Assembly: GCA_023407175.1 (NCBI GenBank)
Contig: JAEYMU010000057.1
Span: 62,001-126,000 of the forward strand
Length of the DNA: 64,000 bases
Direction: 5' to 3'
DNA from: Bacillota bacterium
GTDB taxonomy: Bacteria; Bacillota_A; Clostridia; Lachnospirales; Lachnospiraceae
In this document: positions 1-7,530 of the stretch, one piece after another
How positions within the stretch are numbered: the stretch's first letter is position 1
Layout: each line of letters starts with the position of its first letter
Program-made: the position numbers and the translations under genes
Notes under the pieces: generated by a model
Databases searched by the model: none
What the model saw: only the letters and a program-made list of their open reading frames with translations
Told to the model about the DNA's origin: nothing

Positions 1-2359
1 CGCAGGCCTTTGGCGCATTGACCGCAGCATTCATATGAAGACTGATAAATAAATCCGCACCGACCTTGCTTGCAAAGGCTGCCCGGTTATCCAGAGTAAC
101 ATCCACATCGCTGGTTCTTGTATAGTACACCTTAAGCTTGGAGGGGTCACGGTTAAAATATTCCTTGCCGATGGTGTAAAGTATCTTAAGATTAATATCC
201 TTCTCATAATTGCCGTTCTGTGTCGCACCGGTTGCCGGACCTCCATGGCCGGGATCAAGGACAACTATATTTTTATAAATCTCTCTCGGATTTCCTACGT
301 TGACATAAATATTATTTGAATCCGAAGCTATTTCATAGCCCTGCAGCTTGGAGGTGGTAATTTTAATCTCCGTATTGCCAGCCGAATTCCGGGTGACGGT
401 AAGCTTCTTAACAACAGAAGCACCGTTTGTAATTCGGTCTGCGGTAAGCTCCGAGGTATAGTCCCCTGTCAGTGTAATTACAAAATAATTGCTTAAATAG
501 TAATCTGTATCCGAAATCATAGAGGAGGTGACTGCCGCCGGTTTCGGAATTACAATTTCATACTTGCTTTTATCAATTACTGTTGTTTCTTTACCTGGCT
601 GAAAGGTTATTGTAAGCTTGTTGCCGCTTTCCGAGTAATAGTATTTGTATCCGTCCTTCAAGGTTAAAAGCAGCTGTGTCTTATCTGCCGCATTGATGGA
701 TAATAGCTGACTGATGTATTGAGCTCCGGATATGGAGGTAGAGATGTCACCCATACTGTTAACCGTATTGGGAATATCTATCGTGATACAGCCGTTACCT
801 TCTGTTATGGAAGCCTTCAGCGCGTCGATTCCAGTCAAAACCAGATAATCCCCGCCACTGTTTGTTCCTATCGTAGCGGAGGTTAATGCGTTATAATAAA
901 CTGTTACAGAAAGAATCAGTCCGTCAGTAGACAGAGAAAGATCATAGCTGTAGTTCTCCTGCATAAGCTCCAGCTCAAGGGTTGTTCCAATTCCCTCCAT
1001 ATGGTTATTCAGGGTTATTGTATTAACAAAATTACTGTAGGTACCATACATGGAAATGGTCTGTGTGCTGCAAAGCTCATTATCCGAGGTTATGGTAATC
1101 TTGTTCCCGTTGCTTTCGGAAAGCAGCTTGTTGAAGGGAGCGGATGCATAAACCAGAAAGGTTTCGCTGTTCTTGCTGCTGTTGGTGTAATCCCGTGTCA
1201 CAGAATAAATGGTTCCATAATTGATGGTGGTACCTGCTGACGGATTAATCTCATGAATATTACTGCCGGTACGGTACTGGTTCTGCTCGGCAGTCCAGGT
1301 ATTTAATATCGTGCCGGTCTCACTGATATCGCCGGAATCTCCCAGCTCTGCATCATCCCCACTGCTCTTTGTAGTAATTTCAGAGGTTATGGCCGGATTA
1401 TTCCAGGTATAATCAAAGCCCAGGCTGGTCGCCGTAAAGCTGCCGGGAACCATGACATAAGAGGTATTTGTCTCACAATTGGTCACCAGCATTGGTGCCG
1501 TACTTAATGTCATTTTCTTATCATTCAAATAGGCAGTTGTGCTTCCGAGGGTCATGACCAGAACAATATCATCCTTCGTAAAAGTAACGGTCTTATCTGC
1601 CTTATTATAATTATATTTTGCGCCAATTGCTGAATCCGTAAAGACCTTGCTGGCCCGAAGCATCGCCGTATTATTTACAATAATGCTTGGCATAGTACCC
1701 AGGCTGATATTCTTTCCATCAATGGTTACCTTTCCCTTCGCGCCGGTATACTCAAACTTCTTTCCGCCGTTATAGGATAAAAGAAGAGTCTTCTTCTGAA
1801 TTGCAATGATATTCTTGTCACTGTACCAGGTATAGCCAAGTCCCAGAGTTTCGGATACGAAACGGGAAGGAACCAAAACTCTTACTTTACCGGAAGCCAC
1901 ATACTTTATCTTCTTCGGGGCAACGGACATAGTGACCTTCTTACCGTTTACGGTTGCTGTTTTACTGCCGATAGTCATGACAATCGTTGTATTGTATTTT
2001 GATATGGTGATCGTTCCTTTTGTTGAGTTATAGGTGCAGTCTGCCGCAATTGCCGAGGTTTTGAATATCTCATAATAAGGCAGCAAAGCGACTCCGTCCA
2101 CCAAAATTCCCGGTGTACCCACGCTGGCAAGGGTCGTTCCGTTCAACGTTACAGTAACCTGCTTTCCGGTATAGGTTGAAGTTTTCTTTGTAGAATAGTC
2201 ATATAGCTTTAAGCCGGTTGCAGCTTTGGCGGTAGCCGGCATAATTCCCAGCATAAGAAATGCCGTAAGGAATATACAGCAAAGCCTGATAAAAATTTGG
2301 TATTTATGTAGGTGCTTGATCATTACATCCTTTGAATATTTTCCTGACAGCTTTATCAT
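1..2359 (-). CDS. Secreted N-acetylmuramoyl-L-alanine amidase, 3' end cut by window
   Basis: I translated this frame by eye: it stays open from ATG at 2359 to the window edge, about 786 residues. A signal-like hydrophobic stretch ends near residue 47 (LGIMPATAKAA). Two copper-amine-oxidase-like N-terminal (stalk) modules follow, with repeated IxVNGKxVxM and SRFVSETLGLGYTWY-type segments, then a beta-rich middle resembling AMIN domains. The last 90 residues are an Amidase_3 domain: LDPGHGGPATGAT with a zinc His, YEKDINLKI with the zinc Glu, and ISLHMNAA with the second His. It would cleave the amide bond between MurNAc and L-Ala in peptidoglycan outside the cell. The start is supported by a GGGAGGGG Shine-Dalgarno about 11 bases upstream; an in-frame ATG at 2323 is an alternative. 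The C-terminus lies outside the window. Confidence 0.9.
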   Translation of the reverse strand, partial: MIKLSGKYSKDVMIKHLHKYQIFIRLCCIFLTAFLMLGIMPATAKAATGLKLYDYSTKKTSTYTGKQVTVTLNGTTLASVGTPGILVDGVALLPYYEIFKTSAIAADCTYNSTKGTITISKYNTTIVMTIGSKTATVNGKKVTMSVAPKKIKYVASGKVRVLVPSRFVSETLGLGYTWYSDKNIIAIQKKTLLLSYNGGKKFEYTGAKGKVTIDGKNISLGTMPSIIVNNTAMLRASKVFTDSAIGAKYNYNKADKTVTFTKDDIVLVMTLGSTTAYLNDKKMTLSTAPMLVTNCETNTSYVMVPGSFTATSLGFDYTWNNPAITSEITTKSSGDDAELGDSGDISETGTILNTWTAEQNQYRTGSNIHEINPSAGTTINYGTIYSVTRDYTNSSKNSETFLVYASAPFNKLLSESNGNKITITSDNELCSTQTISMYGTYSNFVNTITLNNHMEGIGTTLELELMQENYSYDLSLSTDGLILSVTVYYNALTSATIGTNSGGDYLVLTGIDALKASITEGNGCITIDIPNTVNSMGDISTSISGAQYISQLLSINAADKTQLLLTLKDGYKYYYSESGNKLTITFQPGKETTVIDKSKYEIVIPKPAAVTSSMISDTDYYLSNYFVITLTGDYTSELTADRITNGASVVKKLTVTRNSAGNTEIKITTSKLQGYEIASDSNNIYVNVGNPREIYKNIVVLDPGHGGPATGATQNGNYEKDINLKILYTIGKEYFNRDPSKLKVYYTRTSDVDVTLDNRAAFASKVGADLFISLHMNAAVNAPKAC

Positions 2360-2770
2360 AGCCTGCTAACCCCTCCCGTAATCTATGCTTGTCGAACTGA
2401 TACCCTTACTCTATGGTATCAATTTGTCTGATGCCAGTCCAACATACTGTAAATACCCATGCATAGAATATTTCGTATATGTTGTACCAGTAAGTATAAG
2501 CTTATCCGACATAATTGTTAGAAATGTGTCATATGTAAAAAAATCGTGGATTTTAATTGAATTTCTTATAATATTTTCCCGAGACAAATGATACAAAAGG
2601 CCTATAAATAAAGGCAAACCGACGTTATACTCCTGTAGTATGATTTGCTCTGCAAAATAACAATTTATTCTACAGGTGTTGATATGTTTCGAGAAGACAT
2701 GATATCGGTGTTTTAAGAATATGGATCAAGGATTATCAGGAGGAAGAATGCGCATAATAAGGATGCACCG
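2360..2770. other. Intergenic region between divergent genes
   Basis: This 410-base spacer separates the divergent amidase and ttcA-like genes and must carry the amidase promoter, but I could not single out a convincing box pair. Short overlapping open frames on both strands (68 codons each) lack ribosome binding sites and recognisable domains, so I do not call genes here. Confidence 0.5.
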
Positions 2771-2799
2771 TTTTCATAATAGAATTTTTATGTTATAAT
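2771..2799 (+). promoter_or_regulatory. Sigma-A type promoter of the ttcA-like gene
   Basis: TTTTCA at 2771-2776 and TATAAT at 2794-2799 are separated by exactly 17 bases. The -10 box overlaps the upstream in-frame ATG at 2798, so that ATG lies at or before the transcription start. This supports the downstream ATG at 2825 as the real start of the gene. Confidence 0.65.
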
Positions 2800-2824
2800 G
2801 TACACGAAAGGTAATAGACTTTTT

Positions 2825-3565
2825 ATGAAATTACAGCAATTATTAAGCTACACAAGAAAGGCTCTCGATGATTACCATATGATCGAGGAAGGCGATAAAA
2901 TAGCAATCGGTATCTCCGGAGGAAAGGATAGCCTGACCCTGCTCTATGCATTATCGGGAATCCGCAGGTTTTATCCGGTCTGTTTTGATATAGAGGCAAT
3001 AACCGTCAATATGGGTTTTCAAGGATGTGATTTTTCAGCGGTAGCTGCATTATGCCGAGCGCTTGAGGTGAATTATACCATAGTCGACACACAAATTGCC
3101 GACCTCGTATTCCAGCACAGAAAGGAAAGTAATCCTTGTTCCCTCTGTGCCAGGATGCGTAAGGGAGCCTTTAATACAAAGGCAAAGGAGCTGGGCTGCA
3201 ATAAGGAGGCCTATGCTCATCATTATGATGATGTGATAGAAACTATGATGATGTCCCTGATATACGAAGGAAGATTTCACTGCTTCTCTCCTGCCACTTA
3301 TTTAAACCGTTCAAAGATTACGCTGATACGTCCTCTGATTTATGTCGAAGAGGCAGATATCAAAGACTTTCGAAACAGTTATCAGCTGCCGGTCGTTAAA
3401 AATCCCTGCCCTGTGGACGGATATACCAAGCGGGAATATATCAAGCAGTTGATTAAAAATCTATGCTCCGAAAGTCCCGGTCTGAAGGAACGTTTATTTC
3501 ATTCCATCCAGTGCAGTGAAATCCCCGGCTGGAAAAAGCCCACTGATGATGAGCAGTGTAAATAG
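2825..3565 (+). CDS. TtcA-like PP-loop tRNA thiolation enzyme
   Basis: This 246-residue protein has the PP-loop ATP pyrophosphatase signature SGGKDS at residues 31-36, a CxxC pair at C105/C108 (NPCSLC) and a third cysteine at C195 (NPCP). That arrangement is typical of the TtcA/TtuA group, which bind an iron-sulfur cluster and adenylate a tRNA base for sulfur insertion; TtcA makes 2-thiocytidine at position 32. I chose ATG 2825 over ATG 2798 because the latter sits inside the -10 box and because AAAGG precedes 2825. The gene is monocistronic, with a possible hairpin terminator downstream. The exact tRNA substrate in Firmicutes is uncertain, so no symbol is assigned. Confidence 0.85.
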   Translation: MKLQQLLSYTRKALDDYHMIEEGDKIAIGISGGKDSLTLLYALSGIRRFYPVCFDIEAITVNMGFQGCDFSAVAALCRALEVNYTIVDTQIADLVFQHRKESNPCSLCARMRKGAFNTKAKELGCNKEAYAHHYDDVIETMMMSLIYEGRFHCFSPATYLNRSKITLIRPLIYVEEADIKDFRNSYQLPVVKNPCPVDGYTKREYIKQLIKNLCSESPGLKERLFHSIQCSEIPGWKKPTDDEQCK

Positions 3566-3620
3566 GTAGAAGGAAATATATTATCGGAACAAAAGCATGT
3601 TCCAATAATCGCGATGCACG

Positions 3621-3641
3621 GCGCATAAGACGCGCCTTTTA
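3621..3641 (+). terminator. Possible intrinsic terminator after the ttcA-like gene
   Basis: GGCGC and GCGCC form a 5-bp all-GC stem around a 7-base loop, followed by TTTT. The stem is short, so the call is tentative. Confidence 0.45.
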
Positions 3642-3744
3642 TCAGAAGTTAAAAGATAAATTCTGATAACTTATATTATGTAAACATATAAATGTTATCA
3701 AGATATGAATTTGGATATATTCTGTTGTAAGGAGGTTAATTAAT

Positions 3745-4794
3745 ATGATAGAAAGAAATTATCATGATCAGGTAAATATCGATAATACAAAAAAGCTTCG
3801 TATTCAGGAAGAAGGCCTTCCGAAGTTTTGCAGGATGTTTTTCCGCGGAATAGAAACCACTACCTCTTCCAGGACAAGAATCGCCTATGCATATGATTTG
3901 GGTGTTTTCTTTGAATTTCTGGTTCAGTCCAATCCATCGCTTAAAAATACCAAGGTTACGGATATTACGCTGGAAATTCTGGATCAGATCAAGGCAATTG
4001 ATATCGAGGAATATCTGGATTATCTAACCTATTATAAATCGGAAGGCGGTGAGCGTCTGAATGCGGAAAACGGTAAGAAGCGCAAGCTGGTTTCCCTTCG
4101 AAGCTTTTATAATTATTTCTATAAGAAAGAAATGATAACCACTAATCCCGCCTCTCTCTTAAGTGTGCCCAAGCTGCATGAAAAGGCCATCATCCGTCTT
4201 GAAATCGATGAGGTGGCAAAGCTGTTGGATGAGGTGGAAAAGGGAGAGAATATGACAAAGACCCAGCAGAAATTTCATGAAAAAACGAAAATTCGTGATC
4301 TGGCACTGATGACCCTTTTGCTGGGAACTGGCATCCGTGTATCCGAATGTGTCGGGCTTGATATCAATGACGTGGATTTTGATAATAACGGAATAAAAAT
4401 CCGCCGTAAGGGCGGTTATGAGGTAGTTGTATATTTTGGTGAAGAAGTACGCGAGGCGCTGCTTACATATCTTGAGGAACGCAGGAAAATAGTACCTGCA
4501 GAGGGCCATACCAATGCTCTCTTCCTTTCCATGCAGCAAAAGCGGATTAATGTACGCTCTGTTGAAAATCTTGTGAAAAAATATGCCTCCATCGTGACAA
4601 AGCTGAAAAAAATAACTCCCCACAAGCTTCGCAGCACTTATGGTACAAGCCTGTACCGCGAGACCGGAGATATCTACCTGGTTGCCGATGTTCTGGGCCA
4701 TAAGGATGTCAATACCACCAAAAAGCACTACGCAGCGATTGAGGATGACCGCCGCCGTAGTGCCGCTAATGTGGTAAGGCTGAGGGAGAATTGA
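3745..4794 (+). CDS. Stand-alone tyrosine recombinase, XerC/XerD-like
   Basis: This 349-residue tyrosine recombinase has an N-terminal SAM-like core-binding domain (about residues 25-140) and a C-terminal catalytic domain with the full catalytic set: R198 (GTGIRVSE), K222 (beta-hairpin RRKGG), H293/R296 (PHKLR), H319 (LGHKD) and Y329 (KKHYA). It would cut and exchange DNA through a 3'-phosphotyrosine. A strong AAGGAGG eight bases upstream fixes the ATG. It stands alone on the plus strand at the left border of the AT-rich accessory island, followed within 30 bases by a 12-bp inverted repeat that could be its recombination site. It could be the chromosomal dimer-resolution recombinase or an island integrase; length and motifs do not decide this. 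Confidence 0.88.
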   Translation: MIERNYHDQVNIDNTKKLRIQEEGLPKFCRMFFRGIETTTSSRTRIAYAYDLGVFFEFLVQSNPSLKNTKVTDITLEILDQIKAIDIEEYLDYLTYYKSEGGERLNAENGKKRKLVSLRSFYNYFYKKEMITTNPASLLSVPKLHEKAIIRLEIDEVAKLLDEVEKGENMTKTQQKFHEKTKIRDLALMTLLLGTGIRVSECVGLDINDVDFDNNGIKIRRKGGYEVVVYFGEEVREALLTYLEERRKIVPAEGHTNALFLSMQQKRINVRSVENLVKKYASIVTKLKKITPHKLRSTYGTSLYRETGDIYLVADVLGHKDVNTTKKHYAAIEDDRRRSAANVVRLREN

Positions 4795-4824
4795 ATACAT
4801 GCAAAACCCCCCGCCCCGAAATTG

Positions 4825-4852
4825 AATGATATACATAAAAATGTACATCATT
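4825..4852. repeat. Inverted repeat next to recombinase, possible crossover site
   Basis: AATGATATACAT (4825-4836) and ATGTACATCATT (4841-4852) are inverted copies with one mismatch around a 4-base AAAA centre. The stem contains almost no G or C, so it is a poor terminator, but two arms of about 12 bp around a short core is the form of a tyrosine recombinase binding site. Confidence 0.5.
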
Positions 4853-4886
4853 ATTAGAAAACTGTTCTTATCATTTTTATTAGGCT

Positions 4887-4902
4887 ACTATATTTATGTA
4901 CA
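4887..4902. repeat. Left copy of a 16-bp direct repeat, possible att site
   Basis: ACTATATTTATGTACA here is repeated exactly and in the same orientation at 28723-28738, 23.8 kb away. This copy lies just past the recombinase gene and the other lies between hsdM and an excisionase-like gene. About one such match is expected by chance in AT-rich DNA of this length, so the att interpretation is weak. Confidence 0.3.
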
Positions 4903-4953
4903 AAATAAGATAGGACGTGTCACAATATAATTTGTATACGTCCTTTCTATATT

Positions 4954-5964
4954 TCATTTTCCATAAGTAGCTTTTTTATAATCCTCATAAAGCGATAAAT
5001 CCTTAAATAAACTCTTTGCAGCAAATGTTAGGGGTTCTTTCTTATACATTAAGTATTCTTCGAATAAAATTTTATCAATTTTTTCATGATATACATTTTC
5101 TGATTTCCACAAATTTCTGAAAATTTGATTTCCTTTACTACTCACTATATTATAAATAGTTAAAGATTCATATCTTTTATCAAGTTTAATAAGTTTAATA
5201 TAATTTTTTATTTCTTTATTTCCATTATTGGAGATAATCACTTTTTTGTTATGTTTATCTAATTCAAATATGATTTTATCACCAACTTGGCAGATATACG
5301 GAGAAGTAATTGGAATAAAATAATTGGTGCTTTTACCTTCACTCATATTACAGCCATAACATGCACTAATTAAATTATTTGGGTGCATTGATAAGAATGG
5401 ATACTTATCTTTAGGCAGAAAATGTTCAATATTCAAGTTTCCATCGCTAATAATTGCTGCGTCACAATAAGGACAAACTGCCATATCATTTTCTTCTCTG
5501 AAATTATTATGAAATATTTTGCGATTATAATCTGAAAAACTTGAATCAATTGCACACCATATGTCCTCATAGGTAAAAAATTTGGTATAAAGAAAATTTT
5601 TAAATATAATCGTAAAATGTTCATCTATTGACTCTTGATTTATATTATAATTAAAATCATCAAGAAACTTTGTTTGTAATATGTAAATCTTATATTGGTT
5701 GAATATATAAGAAATATCTTTTTTTATTAGTGCTTCAATACAATCAGAAATTTTTATTCCATCAACTTTTTTTGAAACCACTAGTTTAAGTATATCACTA
5801 TTATTCTCTAAAAACTTGCTTTTAGATTCTAAATATGCATTATAAGTAGAATAGTTCGATTCTTTTAACTTATAATATAATATTGACTTCATCAAGGGAT
5901 TTATAAGTTTTACCCTGAATTTAATTAAATACTCTTTATTCTTCTCATTTGTTATTTTCCACAT
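4954..5964 (-). CDS. HNH endonuclease, PtuB-like (Septu-type partner)
   Basis: This protein of about 336 residues has a zinc-dressed HNH core: CPYC (C164/C167), IEHFLPK with the catalytic-type His181, and NNLISACYGCN with C202/C205. That is the layout of PtuB/TIGR02646 HNH nucleases of the Septu defence system and some retrons. Its start overlaps the end of the ATPase gene. I prefer ATG 5964, preceded by a weak GGCGAG, to the in-frame TTG at 5982. The helical N-terminal 150 residues have no motif I recognise. With the upstream ATPase it forms a two-gene ATPase-nuclease pair, expected to degrade DNA when the ATPase senses infection. Function is inferred from motifs and pairing. Confidence 0.72.
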   Translation of the reverse strand: MWKITNEKNKEYLIKFRVKLINPLMKSILYYKLKESNYSTYNAYLESKSKFLENNSDILKLVVSKKVDGIKISDCIEALIKKDISYIFNQYKIYILQTKFLDDFNYNINQESIDEHFTIIFKNFLYTKFFTYEDIWCAIDSSFSDYNRKIFHNNFREENDMAVCPYCDAAIISDGNLNIEHFLPKDKYPFLSMHPNNLISACYGCNMSEGKSTNYFIPITSPYICQVGDKIIFELDKHNKKVIISNNGNKEIKNYIKLIKLDKRYESLTIYNIVSSKGNQIFRNLWKSENVYHEKIDKILFEEYLMYKKEPLTFAAKSLFKDLSLYEDYKKATYGK

Positions 5965-7453
5965 CAATCTCGCCCATTTCAACTAATTTTTTAAATAATA
6001 ATACTTTTATGTAGGATTCACCCAAATTATCAAAATAATACTTTATTTTTTCTATATTACCCTTATTTATTATATCAAAAATAAGGTTTTCTATATAATT
6101 ATCACTTCTCCGATTTCCTGATACCATATTTAGAATTACCTCTTCATCAGCTAATAATGTATTATTCTCTGGTTTTAAAATACCTTCTTTATTAAGCAAT
6201 AAAATTTGTTCGGGATATAGATTATTTATAAAAGAATAATGATGACTACTTATAATTAAATGTACAGAATAAGATTTCAATAATATTATCAAGATAGATA
6301 TAATGTGCTTAACCCATAGGTAATTCAAATGAACTTCCGGCTCTTCGAGAATTATTATGGTATTATCCTCTAGATTGTTTAAGATAAAGAATAATCTACC
6401 CAATATCATTTTTTCCCCAGTACTCATTCGCTCCATTCTATACTCTGTATCATTTTTTATAAAAATATCATTTATATAGAGTACATTATGATTGATTAAA
6501 ATTTCTAGAAGTTCTCTATTATAATCATTACTCAATAAGTATTTATTAATATTAAATCTTTGATTAAATTCGTCTTCTAACATTCCATCACAATATTTAT
6601 CAAAGTAAGCATCATCTAATATTGATATAATTGTTTTATTTGTATCGATGATATCATACTTTATCAATAATTTTTTCAGTTCATCTATCAAGCTATCATC
6701 TATAATATTATTAAATTCATTATTTTCTAATATATATCCATTAATATTATATTTATTGTTGCCAATCTCCTTTTTTATTGGAGGTGTATATCTTATAGCA
6801 ACATAGTCACTAAAATAAATATCAATACAATCAAATGTTTCTTTAAATGCTTTATTTCCTAAGAAATATTGTATGTAAAATCTTAAAATTCCCAATGATA
6901 ATTCTTTCCCATATAAAGAATTTAAATAAATAGAATTATATGAAGTAACCAGCCTATCACATATCAAATTAAAATTATACTCTAGATTATACTCATTATC
7001 AAATCCAGACACGATAATTTTAGTTGGTAAGTATGGTTTTAGTTCATCGTAAGTAGTATCTTCACATTGTATTCCAACTTGTGATGTATTTCTTGAATAG
7101 ACATTTTGTTTGTTTATTCTTTTCATTTCTAATAATAATTTTTTGCTATTATCATTAATTTTTACAAAAATATTTTTACGTTTTTTTTCAATTAATATCT
7201 CATTATTATTAATTTCATAAAGTAACTCAAAATTTGAAGGTATTAAGTACTGGTTTCTTTGTAAGTATCGAAATATAATTGCAATCATACTTAAAATAGT
7301 TGTTTTTCCAGTGCCATTTGCTCCTATAAGTGCTGTAATATTTATATCTCCATATATGTCCTTAAAATACTCCTCACTTTGCTTTGTATTAAAATTGACA
7401 GTCTCGTTTGAAAACTTTTTGTAGTCTTCTATATATAGTTTTAAAATCTTCAT
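5945..7453 (-). CDS. AAA/ABC-type ATPase, PtuA-like (Septu-type sensor)
   Basis: This 502-residue protein is a SMC/RecF-like ABC ATPase of the OLD/PtuA style: Walker A at residues 44-51 (GANGTGKT), a long mostly helical insertion, an ABC signature-like MSTGEKM, Walker B IIILEEPEVHLN and the H-loop SSHHYS. GAGGGAGAA sits just before the ATG. Its 3' end overlaps the HNH gene by 20 bases, so the two are translationally coupled. It starts 78 bases after the stop of the 13-module zinc-ribbon gene on the same strand and could be transcribed with it. Septu assignment rests on the ATPase plus HNH pairing; other OLD-like or retron-type ATPase-HNH modules are possible. Confidence 0.75.
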   Translation of the reverse strand: MKILKLYIEDYKKFSNETVNFNTKQSEEYFKDIYGDINITALIGANGTGKTTILSMIAIIFRYLQRNQYLIPSNFELLYEINNNEILIEKKRKNIFVKINDNSKKLLLEMKRINKQNVYSRNTSQVGIQCEDTTYDELKPYLPTKIIVSGFDNEYNLEYNFNLICDRLVTSYNSIYLNSLYGKELSLGILRFYIQYFLGNKAFKETFDCIDIYFSDYVAIRYTPPIKKEIGNNKYNINGYILENNEFNNIIDDSLIDELKKLLIKYDIIDTNKTIISILDDAYFDKYCDGMLEDEFNQRFNINKYLLSNDYNRELLEILINHNVLYINDIFIKNDTEYRMERMSTGEKMILGRLFFILNNLEDNTIIILEEPEVHLNYLWVKHIISILIILLKSYSVHLIISSHHYSFINNLYPEQILLLNKEGILKPENNTLLADEEVILNMVSGNRRSDNYIENLIFDIINKGNIEKIKYYFDNLGESYIKVLLFKKLVEMGEIDVENNK

Positions 7454-7530
7454 ATTTCTCCCTCACAAAATTAAAAATTAATTATGTCTTATATATCAAT
7501 ATTTTATCACAATTTATCTAAAAACATACC

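Noticed and set aside
3745..4794. Naming the lone recombinase xerC or xerD
   Set aside because: It has all catalytic residues but the sequence does not separate a chromosomal Xer protein from an island integrase.
4159..4851. 230-codon minus-strand frame opposite the recombinase
   Set aside because: It is a shadow of a clearly real gene with complete catalytic motifs on the plus strand.
4800..4953. Hairpin at 4825-4852 as a terminator for the recombinase gene
   Set aside because: The stem is nearly all A and T and has no T tail on the plus strand, so I kept it only as a repeat.
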